Positions 1-8,281 of a DNA stretch of 64,000 nt are shown piece by piece (the stretch's first letter is position 1; every line of letters begins with the position of its first letter). The stretch covers positions 122,596 through 186,595 of the forward strand of contig NZ_CAAJGK010000039.1 in NCBI RefSeq assembly GCF_900996245.1, written 5' to 3'. The notes under the pieces were generated by a model that was not told the origin of the DNA, made no database searches, and was given only the letters and a program-made list of their open reading frames with translations. The position numbers were made by a program, and so were the translations under genes. The DNA comes from Paraburkholderia sp. BCC1886. Its GTDB lineage: Bacteria > Pseudomonadota > Gammaproteobacteria > Burkholderiales > Burkholderiaceae.

Positions 1-1133
1 TTCAGCGCCAGAATATTGGTCTGAAAAGCGATCCCCTCGATCATGCCGATGATCTCGGCCACCTTGCGCGACGCGTCCGTGATGCCGTCCATCGTTTCGG
101 TCACGCGTGACATAACCGCGCCGCCGCGCGTCACCGTATCCAACGCGCCCTGCGCGAGCCGGTTCGCCTGCCGCGCGTTGTCCGCGTTCTGCTTCACCGT
201 GGCCGAGAGTTGCTCCATGCTCGCTGCCGTCTGTTGCACGGCTGCCGCCTGTTGTTCGGTACGCGAAGAGAGATCCGCGTTGCCCGATGCGATCTCGTTC
301 GCTCCGTTCGTGATCGCCGAGGTGCTGCCGCGCACCTTCGCCACCATTTGCGCGAGGCCGTCGCGCATCGTGATCAGCGCGCCCAGTAGCTGTCCCATCT
401 CGTTGCGCGAGCGGTTGCCGATGACGATGGTCAGATCGCCCGCGGCAATCCGCTCGAAGTGCCCGATGGTCGTCTTAACCGGCTGGACCACCGCCGCCGA
501 CAAGCCGATCCGCGCCGCCAACCCGAGTACGATCGCGAGCACGCCGACTGCGACGAACAGCAGCGTCGCCATCTGGAAACGTTGCGAGGCGGTCTTCGCC
601 TGCCGGTGCTGAACGTCGACCTGAGCGCGTTCGAGCGTATCGATGGCTTTCGAATAGGTGGCATCGAAGCCGCTCGATGTCTGCCCCTGGATGCTGCGAA
701 ACGCGTTGAAGTCGAGACTGTTCAGCGCCTTGAAGGCGGGCTCCATGGCCCCGTCGATCAGCGCCGTGCGCGCTTCGGCGGCCTGGCTGGCCAGCGTGCG
801 CTCGGCGTCGCTCGAGAACGGGCCGGCCATGTACTCGCTGAAATCGCGGCCCGATTCCATCAGCAGCTTGTGGGCAGCGGGCAAGAGCTCTTCCGTCTTC
901 TCGCCGATGGCCACGCTCGACTGGTAAGTACCGAGTGCGAGTTGCACGCGCAGCAACTTCTCCGAGCTTGCCCGCAGACGCGACAGCGCAGCGGCGCTGT
1001 GCTGCGTGTCGTCGAGACTCTGGTCGGCCAGCGACAACGCGCCGTAACCGACACCGATCACCGTCAGCAGGAAGGCGACGAATACGCTGATCACCAGCGT
1101 CAGGCCGCCGCGAATCGTCATGTTGTTCAGCAT
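1..1133 (-). CDS. Methyl-accepting chemotaxis protein, C-terminus cut by window edge
   Basis: Inner-membrane chemoreceptor that would signal to a CheA/CheW complex. The frame opens with ATG at 1133 (MLNNMTIRGGL) and stays open to base 1, giving about 377 residues. The N-terminus has one hydrophobic helix (about residues 10-33), then a helical periplasmic sensor of the four-helix-bundle type, a second membrane helix (about 185-210), a HAMP linker (PVKTTIGHFERIAAGDL) and the cytoplasmic coiled coil. The left edge reads IEGIAFQTNILALN, the conserved hairpin tip that binds CheA/CheW. A second possible ATG lies four codons downstream (1121). The rest of the signalling domain lies outside the window. 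The ligand cannot be deduced. Confidence 0.93.
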   Translation of the reverse strand, partial: MLNNMTIRGGLTLVISVFVAFLLTVIGVGYGALSLADQSLDDTQHSAAALSRLRASSEKLLRVQLALGTYQSSVAIGEKTEELLPAAHKLLMESGRDFSEYMAGPFSSDAERTLASQAAEARTALIDGAMEPAFKALNSLDFNAFRSIQGQTSSGFDATYSKAIDTLERAQVDVQHRQAKTASQRFQMATLLFVAVGVLAIVLGLAARIGLSAAVVQPVKTTIGHFERIAAGDLTIVIGNRSRNEMGQLLGALITMRDGLAQMVAKVRGSTSAITNGANEIASGNADLSSRTEQQAAAVQQTAASMEQLSATVKQNADNARQANRLAQGALDTVTRGGAVMSRVTETMDGITDASRKVAEIIGMIEGIAFQTNILAL

Positions 1134-1274
1134 CGGGATCCTCGAGGTCTCGTCGGCTCGTTCCGATCATATATGCGCGCTCGCCGCTTGCTCGCTGACA
1201 AGTCGCCGCACCTTATCCGTGATGAATAAAGTGGACCGGCCACGTCGCTTTCGGGGCCGCGGGCGTTTCGTTTG

Positions 1275-1280
1275 TATAAT
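1275..1280 (+). promoter_or_regulatory. Consensus -10 box upstream of the WecA-like gene
   Basis: A perfect TATAAT lies 27 bases before the ATG at 1308. No good -35 hexamer is seen 16-18 bases upstream. The box overlaps an in-frame TTG at 1272, which argues that translation starts at the ATG rather than that TTG. Confidence 0.5.
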
Positions 1281-1307
1281 TCGGCGTCATCGCTCAGGCC
1301 CACTTTC

Positions 1308-2408
1308 ATGCTCAGTTTTGCGCTCGGCTTTCTCGTTTCACTGCTGATCACGCTGTTGATCGTGCGCTATGCGCATCTGCATGAAAAATTCTCTACCGAC
1401 AGCGATCTCGCCGGCGTGCAGAAATTCCATGTGAACCCGGTGCCGCGAATCGGCGGGACCGGCATTCTGCTCGGCCTGATCGTCGCCGCCGTGCAACTGC
1501 ATGGCGCGTATCCCGCCGTGTCGGGCGGCATCCTCGGGCTGATTGCGTGCGGCTTGCCGGCGTTCGGCTCGGGTCTCGTGGAAGACCTGACCAAGCGGGT
1601 CTCGCCGCTCGCGCGGCTTATCTGCACGATGGCAGCCGCGGCGCTCGCCTACTTCCTGCTGGATATTGCGGTCACGCGTATCAGCGTGCCGCCGCTCGAC
1701 TTTCTGCTTTCCTACGCGGTGATTTCGTGCGGGGTGACGGTGCTCGCCGTCGCGGCGCTCGCCAATGCGATCAACATCATCGACGGCTTCAACGGTCTCG
1801 CGTCGATGGTCGCGTTCATGATGTTCGCGTCGCTCGCCTACGTGGCGTTCCAGGTTTCCGATCCAGTGGTGCTGTCGGCCTCGTTCATGATGATGGGCGC
1901 GGTGCTCGGCTTCTTCATCTGGAATTTCCCGGCGGGGCTGATCTTTCTCGGCGATGGCGGCGCGTACTTCATCGGTTTCATGCTCGCCGAACTGTCGATC
2001 ATGCTGGTGATGCGCAATCGGGATGTGTCGGCGTGGTATCCGGTGCTGCTTTTCATGTACCCGATCTTCGAGACGTGCTTTTCGATTTACCGGAAGAAGT
2101 TTATTCGCGGGATGTCGCCGGGTATTCCCGACGGCGTGCATCTGCATATGCTGGTGTACAAGCGGCTGATGCGCTGGGCCGTCGGCACGCGCACCGCGGC
2201 GGAATTGACGCGGCGTAACTCGCTGACCTCACCTTATCTGTGGCTGCTCTGTCTGATTGCAGTCGTGCCGGCGACGCTGTTCTGGCGGCATACGTTGCAT
2301 CTGTTCTGTTTCGTGGTGGTGTTCGCGGCGACTTACGTGTGGCTGTATATGAGCATCGTGCGGTTCAAGTCGCCGCGATGGATGGTGGTGAGGAAGGGGA
2401 AGCGGTAG
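1308..2408 (+). CDS. MraY/WecA-family undecaprenyl-phosphate sugar-1-phosphate transferase
   Basis: Integral membrane enzyme of the polyprenyl-phosphate N-acetylhexosamine-1-phosphate transferase superfamily, which loads the first sugar phosphate onto undecaprenyl phosphate to start a surface glycan. It has 366 residues with about ten hydrophobic segments. Family motifs are HVNPVPRIGG near the N-terminus, NAINIIDGFNGLAS (the Asp-rich catalytic loop), FLGDGGAYFIGF and, near the C-terminus, the His-rich loop PDGVHLHMLVYKR. ATG 1308 is chosen because the longer TTG start lies on the -10 box. It is monocistronic and separated from the polysaccharide locus by one small gene on the other strand. 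A second member of this superfamily lies at 4848-5870, so two glycans or two initiating sugars are likely. Sugar specificity is not predictable. Confidence 0.9.
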   Translation: MLSFALGFLVSLLITLLIVRYAHLHEKFSTDSDLAGVQKFHVNPVPRIGGTGILLGLIVAAVQLHGAYPAVSGGILGLIACGLPAFGSGLVEDLTKRVSPLARLICTMAAAALAYFLLDIAVTRISVPPLDFLLSYAVISCGVTVLAVAALANAINIIDGFNGLASMVAFMMFASLAYVAFQVSDPVVLSASFMMMGAVLGFFIWNFPAGLIFLGDGGAYFIGFMLAELSIMLVMRNRDVSAWYPVLLFMYPIFETCFSIYRKKFIRGMSPGIPDGVHLHMLVYKRLMRWAVGTRTAAELTRRNSLTSPYLWLLCLIAVVPATLFWRHTLHLFCFVVVFAATYVWLYMSIVRFKSPRWMVVRKGKR

Positions 2409-2417
2409 GGGGCGGCG

Positions 2418-2789
2418 TCAGCAACGACGACTGTAGACCAGCCGCAACCGCGGTCTGCCAGGCTCGACAAACACGAACGAAAACCAGGTGTCGGGGCCTT
2501 TTTGTGCGCACATGTCCTCGATCATCGACCGCGCCGATCGATTGCAGAGCGGCCGCATAGCGTCCCAAGGATCGCCGACTGCGGAAGAGTAGTCTGCAAT
2601 CCCATCCATATGGAGATAGGTGCCGCCCTGGTCGATGGTGAACGTGTCTACACCGATGATCGCCACGTCATTGGCGTCGCAGTCCGCGGGGATTTTCAGA
2701 GAAACTGCGCTCGTGAAGTAGATTTCTCTGCCAGGCTCGCCGATCGCGTCCGAGCGGTACTTCTCCAGAAGCCAACACTCGAACTTCAC
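2418..2789 (-). CDS. Hypothetical protein, 123 residues
   Basis: I do not recognise this protein. It is soluble, slightly acidic, Cys-containing and has no signal peptide or membrane helix. The start is GTG at 2789, supported by a GAGGTGG ribosome-binding site seven bases upstream. A ten-codon ORF (ATG at 2818, MKSEIDEVVS) with its own strong AGAGGAG site ends in a TGA that overlaps this GTG (GTGA), so translation looks coupled. It ends ten bases from the converging WecA-like gene. That it is real rests on the ribosome-binding site and on the absence of a better frame. Confidence 0.6.
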   Translation of the reverse strand: MKFECWLLEKYRSDAIGEPGREIYFTSAVSLKIPADCDANDVAIIGVDTFTIDQGGTYLHMDGIADYSSAVGDPWDAMRPLCNRSARSMIEDMCAQKGPDTWFSFVFVEPGRPRLRLVYSRRC

Positions 2790-2946
2790 GAGACCACCTC
2801 GTCGATTTCAGATTTCATTTCGCTCCTCTTTAAATGTCTCTCGCCGAATCGGCACGAGCATTTTTAACGAAGCGAGAATCTTTCTTCGATAGGAAAAGTC
2901 AGAACGAGCTTTCTGAAAAGTCGGAAACCACTCTACCCCTCGTCCC

Positions 2947-4836
2947 TCACGAAGCCCGCGTCACCGGCGTCACCACCGGCACACTCCTCAACGACGTCGC
3001 CGTGGCCGGCTGATACTCCGGCACCCAGCGACGCAGATCGCGGCGCACTTCATCGTCGGCCGGTACGCGATGCTGCATCAACCAGGGCAGCAGGTTATCG
3101 ATCAGCCCCTCCGACACCTCACGCGCCCTTGCGATGCGCAACTTCGGATGCGGCGTACGGGTCGTCGTTTCATCGTCCGCGAGCAGTTCCTCGTACAGCT
3201 TTTCCCCGGGACGCAGCCCCGTGAACACCACCCGAATCTGCTCTTCGGTGAAGCCGTACAAGCGGATCAGATCGTGAGCAAGATCGGCAATGCGCACCGG
3301 CTTGCCCATATCGAGAATGAAGATCTCGCCGCCATGTCCCATGCTCGACGCCTGCAACACCAGTTGCGACGCCTCGGGAATGGTCATGAAAAACCGCGTG
3401 ATTTCCGGATGCGTCACCGTCACCGGGCCACCGCGCGCAATCTGTTCCTGGAACTTCGGAATCACACTGCCCGCGCTGCCGAGCACGTTGCCGAAACGCA
3501 CGATTTCGAATTGCGTGCGGCGCGCGCCCTGCTGCTGCAAAGCCGAACACGCCATCTCCGCGAGACGCTTGCTCGCGCCCATCACGTTGGTCGGGTTCAC
3601 GGCTTTGTCCGTGGAAATCAGCACGAAATGGGCGACGTCATGACGAATCGCCGCTCGCGCGACGCGGTACGTGCCCAGCACGTTGTTGCGCACCGCCTGC
3701 CATGTGTTGATCTCTTCCATCAACGGCACATGCTTGTAGGCCGCCGCATGAAACACGATATGCGGACTGTAGCGCGCCAGCACCTGGTCGAGCAGCAGCG
3801 AGTCTTTCACATCGCCGATGATCGGTACCACCGACACCTCGGGGTACTTGTCGCGCAACTCTTCGTTGAGGCGATAAATCGAAAACTCGGAGATATCGAA
3901 GGCGACCAGTTGCACCGGCCCGAAGCGCAGAATCTGCCGGCATAGTTCGGAGCCGATCGATCCGCCCGCGCCCGTCACCATCACGACGCGATTCTTCAGC
4001 AGCGCGCCCACGTGCTCGGTATCGACGCTCACCGGGTCGCGACCCAGCAAGTCTTCCAGATCGATCTGTCGCACTCGCGACAGAAACGCCTGACCCTGGG
4101 TCAGCGACGTGAGCGCCGGCAACGTCATCGCACGCACGCCTGCGCGCACGCACAGCGTCGCAATGCGCCGATGCGCTTCCACCGAAGCCGACGGCACCGC
4201 GATGATCACATGCTCGACCTTCATCTCGGCCGTGATCTTCTGCAAGTCGCTGATCGCGCCGAGCACGCGATACCCGTAGATTTCGCGACCCTGTTTGACC
4301 GGATCGTCGTCGAGCAAACCCGCGAGGCGCCATTCGCCGGAGCGCTTCAATTCACGCACGAGATTCGCGCCGGCATTGCCCGCGCCGAGCACCAGCACAG
4401 GCTTGCCCTGACCGACGAGACCGCCGTAACGATAGAACTCTTTAGCCGCGCGATACAGCGCGCGAGAACCGCCCATACCGAGAAACAGCAACATGGGCGA
4501 CACGATGAGAACGGAACGCGGCACCACGGGCGCCGGCTGCAACAGCGCCGAGCCGATCATGACGACCAGCGCGCCCACGCCGATCGCCTTGGCGATGCGC
4601 ACGAGATCGGGCAAGCTCGCGAACACCCACATGCCGCGGTACAGACCGTAGCTGCGGAACATCACGGCATAGATGAGGAGCACCCACACCAGCGCGTGCA
4701 GGCCGCTCCACCAGAATGGATCGGGCACCGGTCCGTTGAAGCGGATCACATAGGCCAGCATCCAGGCCAGCGCCACGGCGCACAGGTCGAAAGCGAACGC
4801 ACTGAACGAAAGCCATCGGGCTTTGAATCTTTTCAT
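2947..4836 (-). CDS. WbpM/CapD-family membrane-bound nucleotide-sugar 4,6-dehydratase (wbiI-like)
   Basis: Polytopic enzyme expected to convert UDP-GlcNAc to the 4-keto-6-deoxy intermediate used for QuiNAc/FucNAc-type sugars. It has 629 residues: four N-terminal membrane helices (about 10-125), a first Rossmann-like domain with VLGAGNAGANLV (about 145-150) and a C-terminal dehydratase domain starting at VTGAGGSIGSEL (about 287). The active-site stretch STDKAVNPTNVMGASK has Met where the usual Tyr of YxxxK would be, the Ser-Met-Lys arrangement of WbpM-type enzymes. The start is ATG 4836 with GAGG upstream; a longer in-frame reading would overlap the preceding gene by 100 bases. It is the last gene of a three-gene minus operon (6841 to 2947) that resembles the wbiG-wbiH-wbiI end of Burkholderia O-antigen loci. 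Confidence 0.88.
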   Translation of the reverse strand: MKRFKARWLSFSAFAFDLCAVALAWMLAYVIRFNGPVPDPFWWSGLHALVWVLLIYAVMFRSYGLYRGMWVFASLPDLVRIAKAIGVGALVVMIGSALLQPAPVVPRSVLIVSPMLLFLGMGGSRALYRAAKEFYRYGGLVGQGKPVLVLGAGNAGANLVRELKRSGEWRLAGLLDDDPVKQGREIYGYRVLGAISDLQKITAEMKVEHVIIAVPSASVEAHRRIATLCVRAGVRAMTLPALTSLTQGQAFLSRVRQIDLEDLLGRDPVSVDTEHVGALLKNRVVMVTGAGGSIGSELCRQILRFGPVQLVAFDISEFSIYRLNEELRDKYPEVSVVPIIGDVKDSLLLDQVLARYSPHIVFHAAAYKHVPLMEEINTWQAVRNNVLGTYRVARAAIRHDVAHFVLISTDKAVNPTNVMGASKRLAEMACSALQQQGARRTQFEIVRFGNVLGSAGSVIPKFQEQIARGGPVTVTHPEITRFFMTIPEASQLVLQASSMGHGGEIFILDMGKPVRIADLAHDLIRLYGFTEEQIRVVFTGLRPGEKLYEELLADDETTTRTPHPKLRIARAREVSEGLIDNLLPWLMQHRVPADDEVRRDLRRWVPEYQPATATSLRSVPVVTPVTRAS

Positions 4837-4847
4837 TGCGCAGAACC

Positions 4848-5870
4848 TCAGGATTGCCCGGAACGGGACACATGGCGCCGCCAATGGCGATCGATGCAAA
4901 GCCCGGCGACGACGAGTACCGCAGCCCATGCGGCGACCATTAGCCATTGGTCGCGCACGGCGAACTCAAGTGCCCAGATAGCAAGCATTATGCCCGCCGC
5001 CATAAACAAATACCAAATCCGTGCGGTTGCGCCATGGCCCAAACCCGACTGCACCATTCTCTGATAGTAGTGTTCGCGGTGAGCCTGCCAGAACTTTTCA
5101 CCGCGCAGCAGGCGCTTGAGCAAGGTGACGGATGCGTCGCCGATGAACGGCGCGAAGCACACGGCGGGGAACCACACCGGCCAGACGGCTTCGCGCCAGC
5201 CCCAGTAGCCCAGCGCCCCGGCAAGGAAACCCAACGGGATCGAACCGGCATCGCCGAGAAAAATCCTTGCAGGATGAAAGTTGAATAGCAGGAAACCTGC
5301 TGCCGCACCCGCCACAATCCCGGCGGCAAGCGCAAGCGAAGGGTCCGCATGGAGCGCGACGCTCGCGGCGATCGCATAGCCGCCGAAGCCGAACAGCGCC
5401 ATGCCGCCGGCCAGACCGTCCGAACCGTCCATGAAATTGTACAAATTGACCAGCCAGACCAGTAAGACCGCCATGGCCACGAGCGCCCACCAGGGGACAT
5501 CGGCGGGATAGACGGCGATCAGCGCGATCACCGCGGCGGCATGGCCGCCAAAACGCACGCGTGCAGGCAGCCCGCGCCGGTCGTCGACCTGCGACAGCGC
5601 GGCCAGCAGCGCCGCAAGCAAAGCCGGCAACCACAACGCAGGCGCGCCCAGCACGATCAGGATCACGAGGACCGGCACGATGCCCCATCCGCCGACGCGT
5701 GGCGTCGGCCGCGTATGCAAGGAGCGGTCGTTGGGGATGTCGGTGGCAAGACGCCAGGCGAGACCGGTTCGCAGCAGCACCCAGAGAATCGCGGCGCATG
5801 AACAGAGCGCGGCGGCGCCCCACAACCAGGGTTGCGCCGCGGGCTGCAGCAGGAACGAGGCAATCGGCAT
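4848..5870 (-). CDS. Phosphoglycosyltransferase of the WbpL/WecA type (wbiH-like)
   Basis: Membrane enzyme that transfers a sugar phosphate, probably QuiNAc- or FucNAc-1-phosphate given its neighbours, to undecaprenyl phosphate to start O-antigen assembly. It has 340 residues with about ten hydrophobic helices. Motifs are DIPNDRSLHTRPTPRVGGWG near the N-terminus, NLYNFMDGSDGLAGG (catalytic Asp loop), RIFLGDAGSIPLGF, and the loop EHYYQRMVQSGLGH, which takes the position of the usual His-rich motif. The gene stops 11 bases before the WbpM-like gene and starts 11 bases after the epimerase gene, so the three are one operon. Compared with the MraY/WecA homologue at 1308-2408 it is clearly a different subgroup. 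Confidence 0.88.
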   Translation of the reverse strand: MPIASFLLQPAAQPWLWGAAALCSCAAILWVLLRTGLAWRLATDIPNDRSLHTRPTPRVGGWGIVPVLVILIVLGAPALWLPALLAALLAALSQVDDRRGLPARVRFGGHAAAVIALIAVYPADVPWWALVAMAVLLVWLVNLYNFMDGSDGLAGGMALFGFGGYAIAASVALHADPSLALAAGIVAGAAAGFLLFNFHPARIFLGDAGSIPLGFLAGALGYWGWREAVWPVWFPAVCFAPFIGDASVTLLKRLLRGEKFWQAHREHYYQRMVQSGLGHGATARIWYLFMAAGIMLAIWALEFAVRDQWLMVAAWAAVLVVAGLCIDRHWRRHVSRSGQS

Positions 5871-5881
5871 CTATATCGGAT

Positions 5882-6841
5882 TCAGTGCTTGGAACGGTAC
5901 CAGGCTGCCGTTTCCAGCAAGCCGTGTTCGACGGTGTGCGGCGGATACCAGCCAAGGCGTTCGCGCAGATGGGAACTGTCGAGGCGCAACTCGCCGATCA
6001 GCCGGTCGATCTGCGCGGAGCGTCCGGTCAGCCGGCCCGCGAGCCTGAGCACGCCGACCGGCACCGGCACGAGCCGCGCCGGCACATGCAATTGCATGGC
6101 GAGCAGACGCGCCAGTTCGGCGACGCTGAGATCGCGGCCATCGGTCACATGGAACGTTTCGCCTATCGCACGCGGATCGGTCGTGCAATGCACCAGTGCG
6201 TCGGCGAGGTTATCGACGAACACGAGGCTGCGTCGCGCCGCAATCGCACCGAGCGGCAGCGGGATGCCGCGAGCGATGGCGTTCATCAGTTGCAGGAAGT
6301 TGGCCCGCACGCCCGGGCCGTAGACCAGCGGCGGCCGCACAATCACGATCTCGAGACCCGACTCGCGACCGTACGCGAGCAACGCCCGCTCGGCTTCGAG
6401 CTTTGAAATGCCATAGGGATCGCTGGGAGCGGCCGGGTCGGTCTCCGTCAGCGCCCGGCCGTCGCTGCCCTCGCCGACCGCCTTGACGCTGCTCACGAAC
6501 ACGAAGCGATGCGCGCCCGCGCGGCGAGCGGCCCGGGCGACGCGTAACGCGCCCTCGACATTGGTCGCGCGATAAGCTGCGAGTGGATCGGCCAGGGTGT
6601 CCTGCATCACATGCACGCGCGCGGCCAGATGAACCACGGCGTCGCATTGCATGGCGAGCGGCCAGCGCGCGTCCATGCCTTCGAAATCGTTCGCGTCGAA
6701 CAGCCATTCGCGCACGCCTTCCACGGTGGTCTGCGCGCGCCGCACCAGACCGACGACGCTGTCGCCGCGCTGCAGCAACGCACGGCAAACCGCGCGGCCG
6801 ACGAAACCATTGGCACCCGTCACCAGCACGCGTTGGGTCAT
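5882..6841 (-). CDS. NAD-dependent nucleotide-sugar epimerase/4-ketoreductase (wbiG/wbpV-like)
   Basis: Extended short-chain dehydrogenase of 319 residues. The NAD-binding motif VTGANGFVGRAV is at residues 6-17, SSVKAVG carries the active-site Ser, and YGISK is the YxxxK pair. In related loci this enzyme reduces the 4-keto group of the WbpM product to give UDP-QuiNAc or UDP-FucNAc, which the next gene then loads on the lipid carrier; that substrate is inferred from context. The start is ATG 6841 (MTQRVLVTGANG), which places the Rossmann motif at the usual distance; GGAG lies about ten bases upstream. A longer in-frame reading would add 48 unrelated residues. It is the first gene of the minus operon ending at 2947. 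Confidence 0.88.
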   Translation of the reverse strand: MTQRVLVTGANGFVGRAVCRALLQRGDSVVGLVRRAQTTVEGVREWLFDANDFEGMDARWPLAMQCDAVVHLAARVHVMQDTLADPLAAYRATNVEGALRVARAARRAGAHRFVFVSSVKAVGEGSDGRALTETDPAAPSDPYGISKLEAERALLAYGRESGLEIVIVRPPLVYGPGVRANFLQLMNAIARGIPLPLGAIAARRSLVFVDNLADALVHCTTDPRAIGETFHVTDGRDLSVAELARLLAMQLHVPARLVPVPVGVLRLAGRLTGRSAQIDRLIGELRLDSSHLRERLGWYPPHTVEHGLLETAAWYRSKH

Positions 6842-7309
6842 GGAAGCGCTCCGGCGGGCTGGATAGGCGGTTGAGACACGATACAATCTGGCATCGGCGG
6901 CGGCGTGGGTGGCAGTGGGCTTAGTGAGCTTATTAGCGTGACTCGTCGGGCGAGCCTCTTTCCGGGACGTATTGTATGCGGGCAACTACGCGGGAAAGCA
7001 AAGTTCCTTGAGGGCTTTCCTGCGACATTAGGCGCTAGAATGCTTTGCGCATCGATCGACGCGCGGCATCGCGGCTCATTGCAAAGGAGCCTTGCCCGCA
7101 GCGAGTAGCCCCGAGTCCCGGGCCGTGATAATAAAACGGACAGCCGCGCCAAACGCGCCGTCTCAACACTTCGTAACATCTCAAACATATTCGCGCATGT
7201 GGAAATCGTGGTTCCGATCCGACGTGCTCGACGACAGCACACTCCAGCCCACCTCTAGCCGGTGCGAACGTCCCACGGCCCAGCCCGTCCAGCCACTCGA
7301 GTTCCAGCC
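6842..7309. promoter_or_regulatory. Divergent intergenic region, 468 bases, no gene seen
   Basis: The region lies between the epimerase operon reading left and the glycosyltransferase operon reading right, so it must hold promoters for both. It is less GC-rich in the middle. Possible -10 boxes are TACAAT on the minus strand (6971-6976) and TAGAAT on the plus strand (about 7036-7041), neither with a convincing -35. I found no JUMPstart/ops element (GGCGGTAG type), RNA gene or clear hairpin terminator. The long distance to both starts leaves room for untranslated leaders. Confidence 0.4.
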
Positions 7310-8281
7310 ATGAAAGTGCTGTTTGCCACTTACCCGATGGCGTTCCACACCCCCGGCGGCGGAGAAATCCAGCTGCTCGCCTATCGCAAGCACCTGCCTG
7401 CGCACGGCGTCGACGTCACGCTGTTCGATCCGTGGAACCCGCGCTTTCTCGACCACGACGTCGTGCATTTCTTCTCCTGCGTCGGCGGCTCGGTCCACTT
7501 CTGTAACTTTGTTAAACAGTTGGGCCTGCCGTTAGTGGTTTCGTCTAGTCTCTGGGTCACGGAAGAAACGCGGCACCTGTATCCCATCGGCGAGATTCAT
7601 CATCAGTTCTCGCTGGCGGACCGCGTGGTGGCCAATTCGGAGATCGAGTGCGAGACGCTCGCGCGCATTTTCGAGTTGCCGCGCGAGAAATTCGTGAGCG
7701 TGCTCAACGGCGTCGAACCGGACTTTTACGAACCGGTCGCCGCCTCGCTGTTTCGCGACGAGTTCCGCATTCAGGAGCGCTTCGTCCTGAACGTCGGCAA
7801 CATCGAACCGCGCAAGAACCAGCTCGCGCTGATCGAAGCGATGAAGTCGTTCCCCGAGCTCAAGCTCGTGCTGATCGGCCATCAACGCGACCCCGCGTAT
7901 GCCCAGGCATGCTTCGCGCAAGGCGGCGACCAGCTCGTCTACGCCGGCACGCTCGCGCACGATTCGCCGCTGCTGCGTTCGGCCTATGCGGCTTGCGAAG
8001 CGTTCGTGCTGCCCAGCACGCTCGAAACGCCCGGACTCGCCGCGCTCGAAGCTCACGCCGCCGGCGCGCGGCTCGCGGTGACCCAGGTCGGTTCGACCGA
8101 AGAATACTTCGCGCAGCACGTCGCCTATCTGGACCCGGCGAATGTCGCGAGCATTGCCGCCGCGATCGGCGCTGCGCTCACGCAACCCCATACCGGTAGA
8201 CCGGACACGGCTCGCGACCTGACGTGGCAAGCCGTCCTGACACCTTTGAAAGACCTCTACGATTCTCTGTCGACACAATGA
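7310..8281 (+). CDS. Glycosyltransferase, GT4/GT1-like (GT-B fold)
   Basis: Predicted cytoplasmic glycosyltransferase of 323 residues. The N-terminal loop TPGGGEIQ is the acceptor-side glycine loop of GT4 enzymes. The C-terminal half shows VLNVGNIEPRKNQ and the donor-site region FVLPSTLETPGLAALEAHAAG, the E-x7-E-type motif. The start is ATG 7310 (MKVLFATYPMAF), which puts the first beta strand at residue 2; a longer GTG start at 7262 is unlikely. It opens a four-gene operon in which all joins overlap (8278, 10442, 13240). It is a paralogue of the gene at 16884-17870, with the same opening pattern (AF, T, GGGE, L). Donor and acceptor are unknown. Confidence 0.87.
   Translation: MKVLFATYPMAFHTPGGGEIQLLAYRKHLPAHGVDVTLFDPWNPRFLDHDVVHFFSCVGGSVHFCNFVKQLGLPLVVSSSLWVTEETRHLYPIGEIHHQFSLADRVVANSEIECETLARIFELPREKFVSVLNGVEPDFYEPVAASLFRDEFRIQERFVLNVGNIEPRKNQLALIEAMKSFPELKLVLIGHQRDPAYAQACFAQGGDQLVYAGTLAHDSPLLRSAYAACEAFVLPSTLETPGLAALEAHAAGARLAVTQVGSTEEYFAQHVAYLDPANVASIAAAIGAALTQPHTGRPDTARDLTWQAVLTPLKDLYDSLSTQ

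Noticed and set aside
1272..1307. TTG start for the WecA-like gene, 12 codons upstream of the chosen ATG
   Set aside because: It lies on the TATAAT box and adds non-conserved residues.
6842..7309. Search for a JUMPstart/ops antitermination element in the divergent polysaccharide promoter region
   Set aside because: No GGCGGTAG-type element could be found on either strand; length alone does not support a claim.
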